Source of the DNA: Sinosporangium album
GTDB lineage: Bacteria; Actinomycetota; Actinomycetes; Streptosporangiales; Streptosporangiaceae
Direction of reading: 5' to 3'
NCBI RefSeq assembly: GCF_900100605.1
Contig: NZ_FNCN01000035.1
Coordinates: 1-62,806 of the forward strand
Length of the DNA: 62,806 nt
The translations under genes were made by a program, and so were the position numbers. Within the stretch, counting starts at the first letter, position 1; every line of letters starts with the position of its first letter. Below are positions 62,716-62,806 of the stretch, one piece after another. The notes below the pieces were generated by a model that saw only the letters and a list, made by a program, of their open reading frames with translations, did no database searches and was not told where the DNA came from.

Positions 62716-62751
62716 CATCCTCCCCTCCCTGAAGGGAGGGGATTCCAACCG
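62712..62751 (-). mobile_element. IS200/IS605-type right end at the window edge
   Basis: On the minus strand CCCCTCCC-TTCA-GGGAGGGG, an 8-bp stem, is followed by AGGATGTCAA. This matches the right end that follows tnpB in actinobacterial IS200/IS605 elements and has the same layout as 44873-44917. The tnpB gene would lie to the right, outside the window, reading toward this end. The remaining 55 bases of the window are GC-rich and not assigned. Confidence 0.6.
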
Positions 62752-62806
62752 TCACCGGTCGGCCTTCCTGCTTCACCGCCAGCCGCCCGCCAGGAGGAAT
62801 CCCCCT

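Noticed and set aside
1-62806. CRISPR arrays, tRNA or rRNA genes
   Set aside because: The short tandem repeats are contiguous without unique spacers, and I found no cloverleaf or rRNA sequence.

Overview
This is GC-rich actinobacterial DNA. The strongest lineage evidence is a complete Pup-proteasome gene set (pup, prcB, prcA, pafA, dop, arc/mpa) with its usual companions: pafB/pafC, tatA/tatC, a helY-type helicase, trmI and a RecB-like nuclease. GTG starts and GTGA/ATGA stop-start overlaps are frequent, and many genes appear to be leaderless. The gene content would fit a filamentous actinomycete such as Streptosporangiaceae, but I cannot fix the genus from sequence alone.

Layout: (1) 1-4019, a flavin monooxygenase tail, a TetR regulator overlapping a flavin amine oxidase, and a saccharopine-dehydrogenase-like protein. 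(2) 4272-11427, a carotenoid cluster in two converging arms, crtY-crtT-crtU (+) and crtI-crtB-Rieske (-), predicted to make the aromatic carotenoid isorenieratene from GGPP; crtE is not in the window. (3) 11529-12647, a scarred stretch with a DUF2306 membrane gene bracketed by 40-bp direct repeats and two gene stumps with the same C-terminal tail. (4) 12711-15035, an MFS exporter and a divergent TetR. (5) 15121-24286, an RNB nuclease, a small membrane protein, helY, a lipid kinase, tatC, tatA, pafC and pafB. (6) 24388-37572, a DUF3866 gene and a large minus-strand operon of two HyuA-type proteins, HyuB, DUF917 and a complete oligopeptide-type ABC importer. (7) 37999-43516, FKBP, pafA, a secreted protein, prcA, prcB and pup. 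(8) 43983-50082, a pseudokinase, an IS200/IS605-type end beside a VOC gene remnant, cobB, cobO, a fused ChlI/ChlD chelatase, a short CbtA-like gene and a cobalamin riboswitch. (9) 50227-62715, dop, an acyltransferase, arc, trmI, a tandem GNAT, an FHA protein, a site-2 protease, a RecB-like nuclease and a sensor kinase ending against a second IS200/IS605-type end.

Working together: Dop deamidates the C-terminal Gln of Pup, PafA ligates Pup to substrate lysines, ARC unfolds pupylated proteins into the PrcA/PrcB core, and PafB/PafC are transcription regulators of the DNA-damage response. In this window that normally compact block is interrupted by a hydantoinase/transporter island, a B12 island and an acyltransferase. 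The most unusual observations are a lipid kinase whose only well-placed start is ATT directly after the tatC stop, a kinase lacking the HRD aspartate, a truncated cobalt transporter behind a B12 riboswitch, two IS200/IS605-type ends without a visible tnpB, and the double-HyuA transporter operon.
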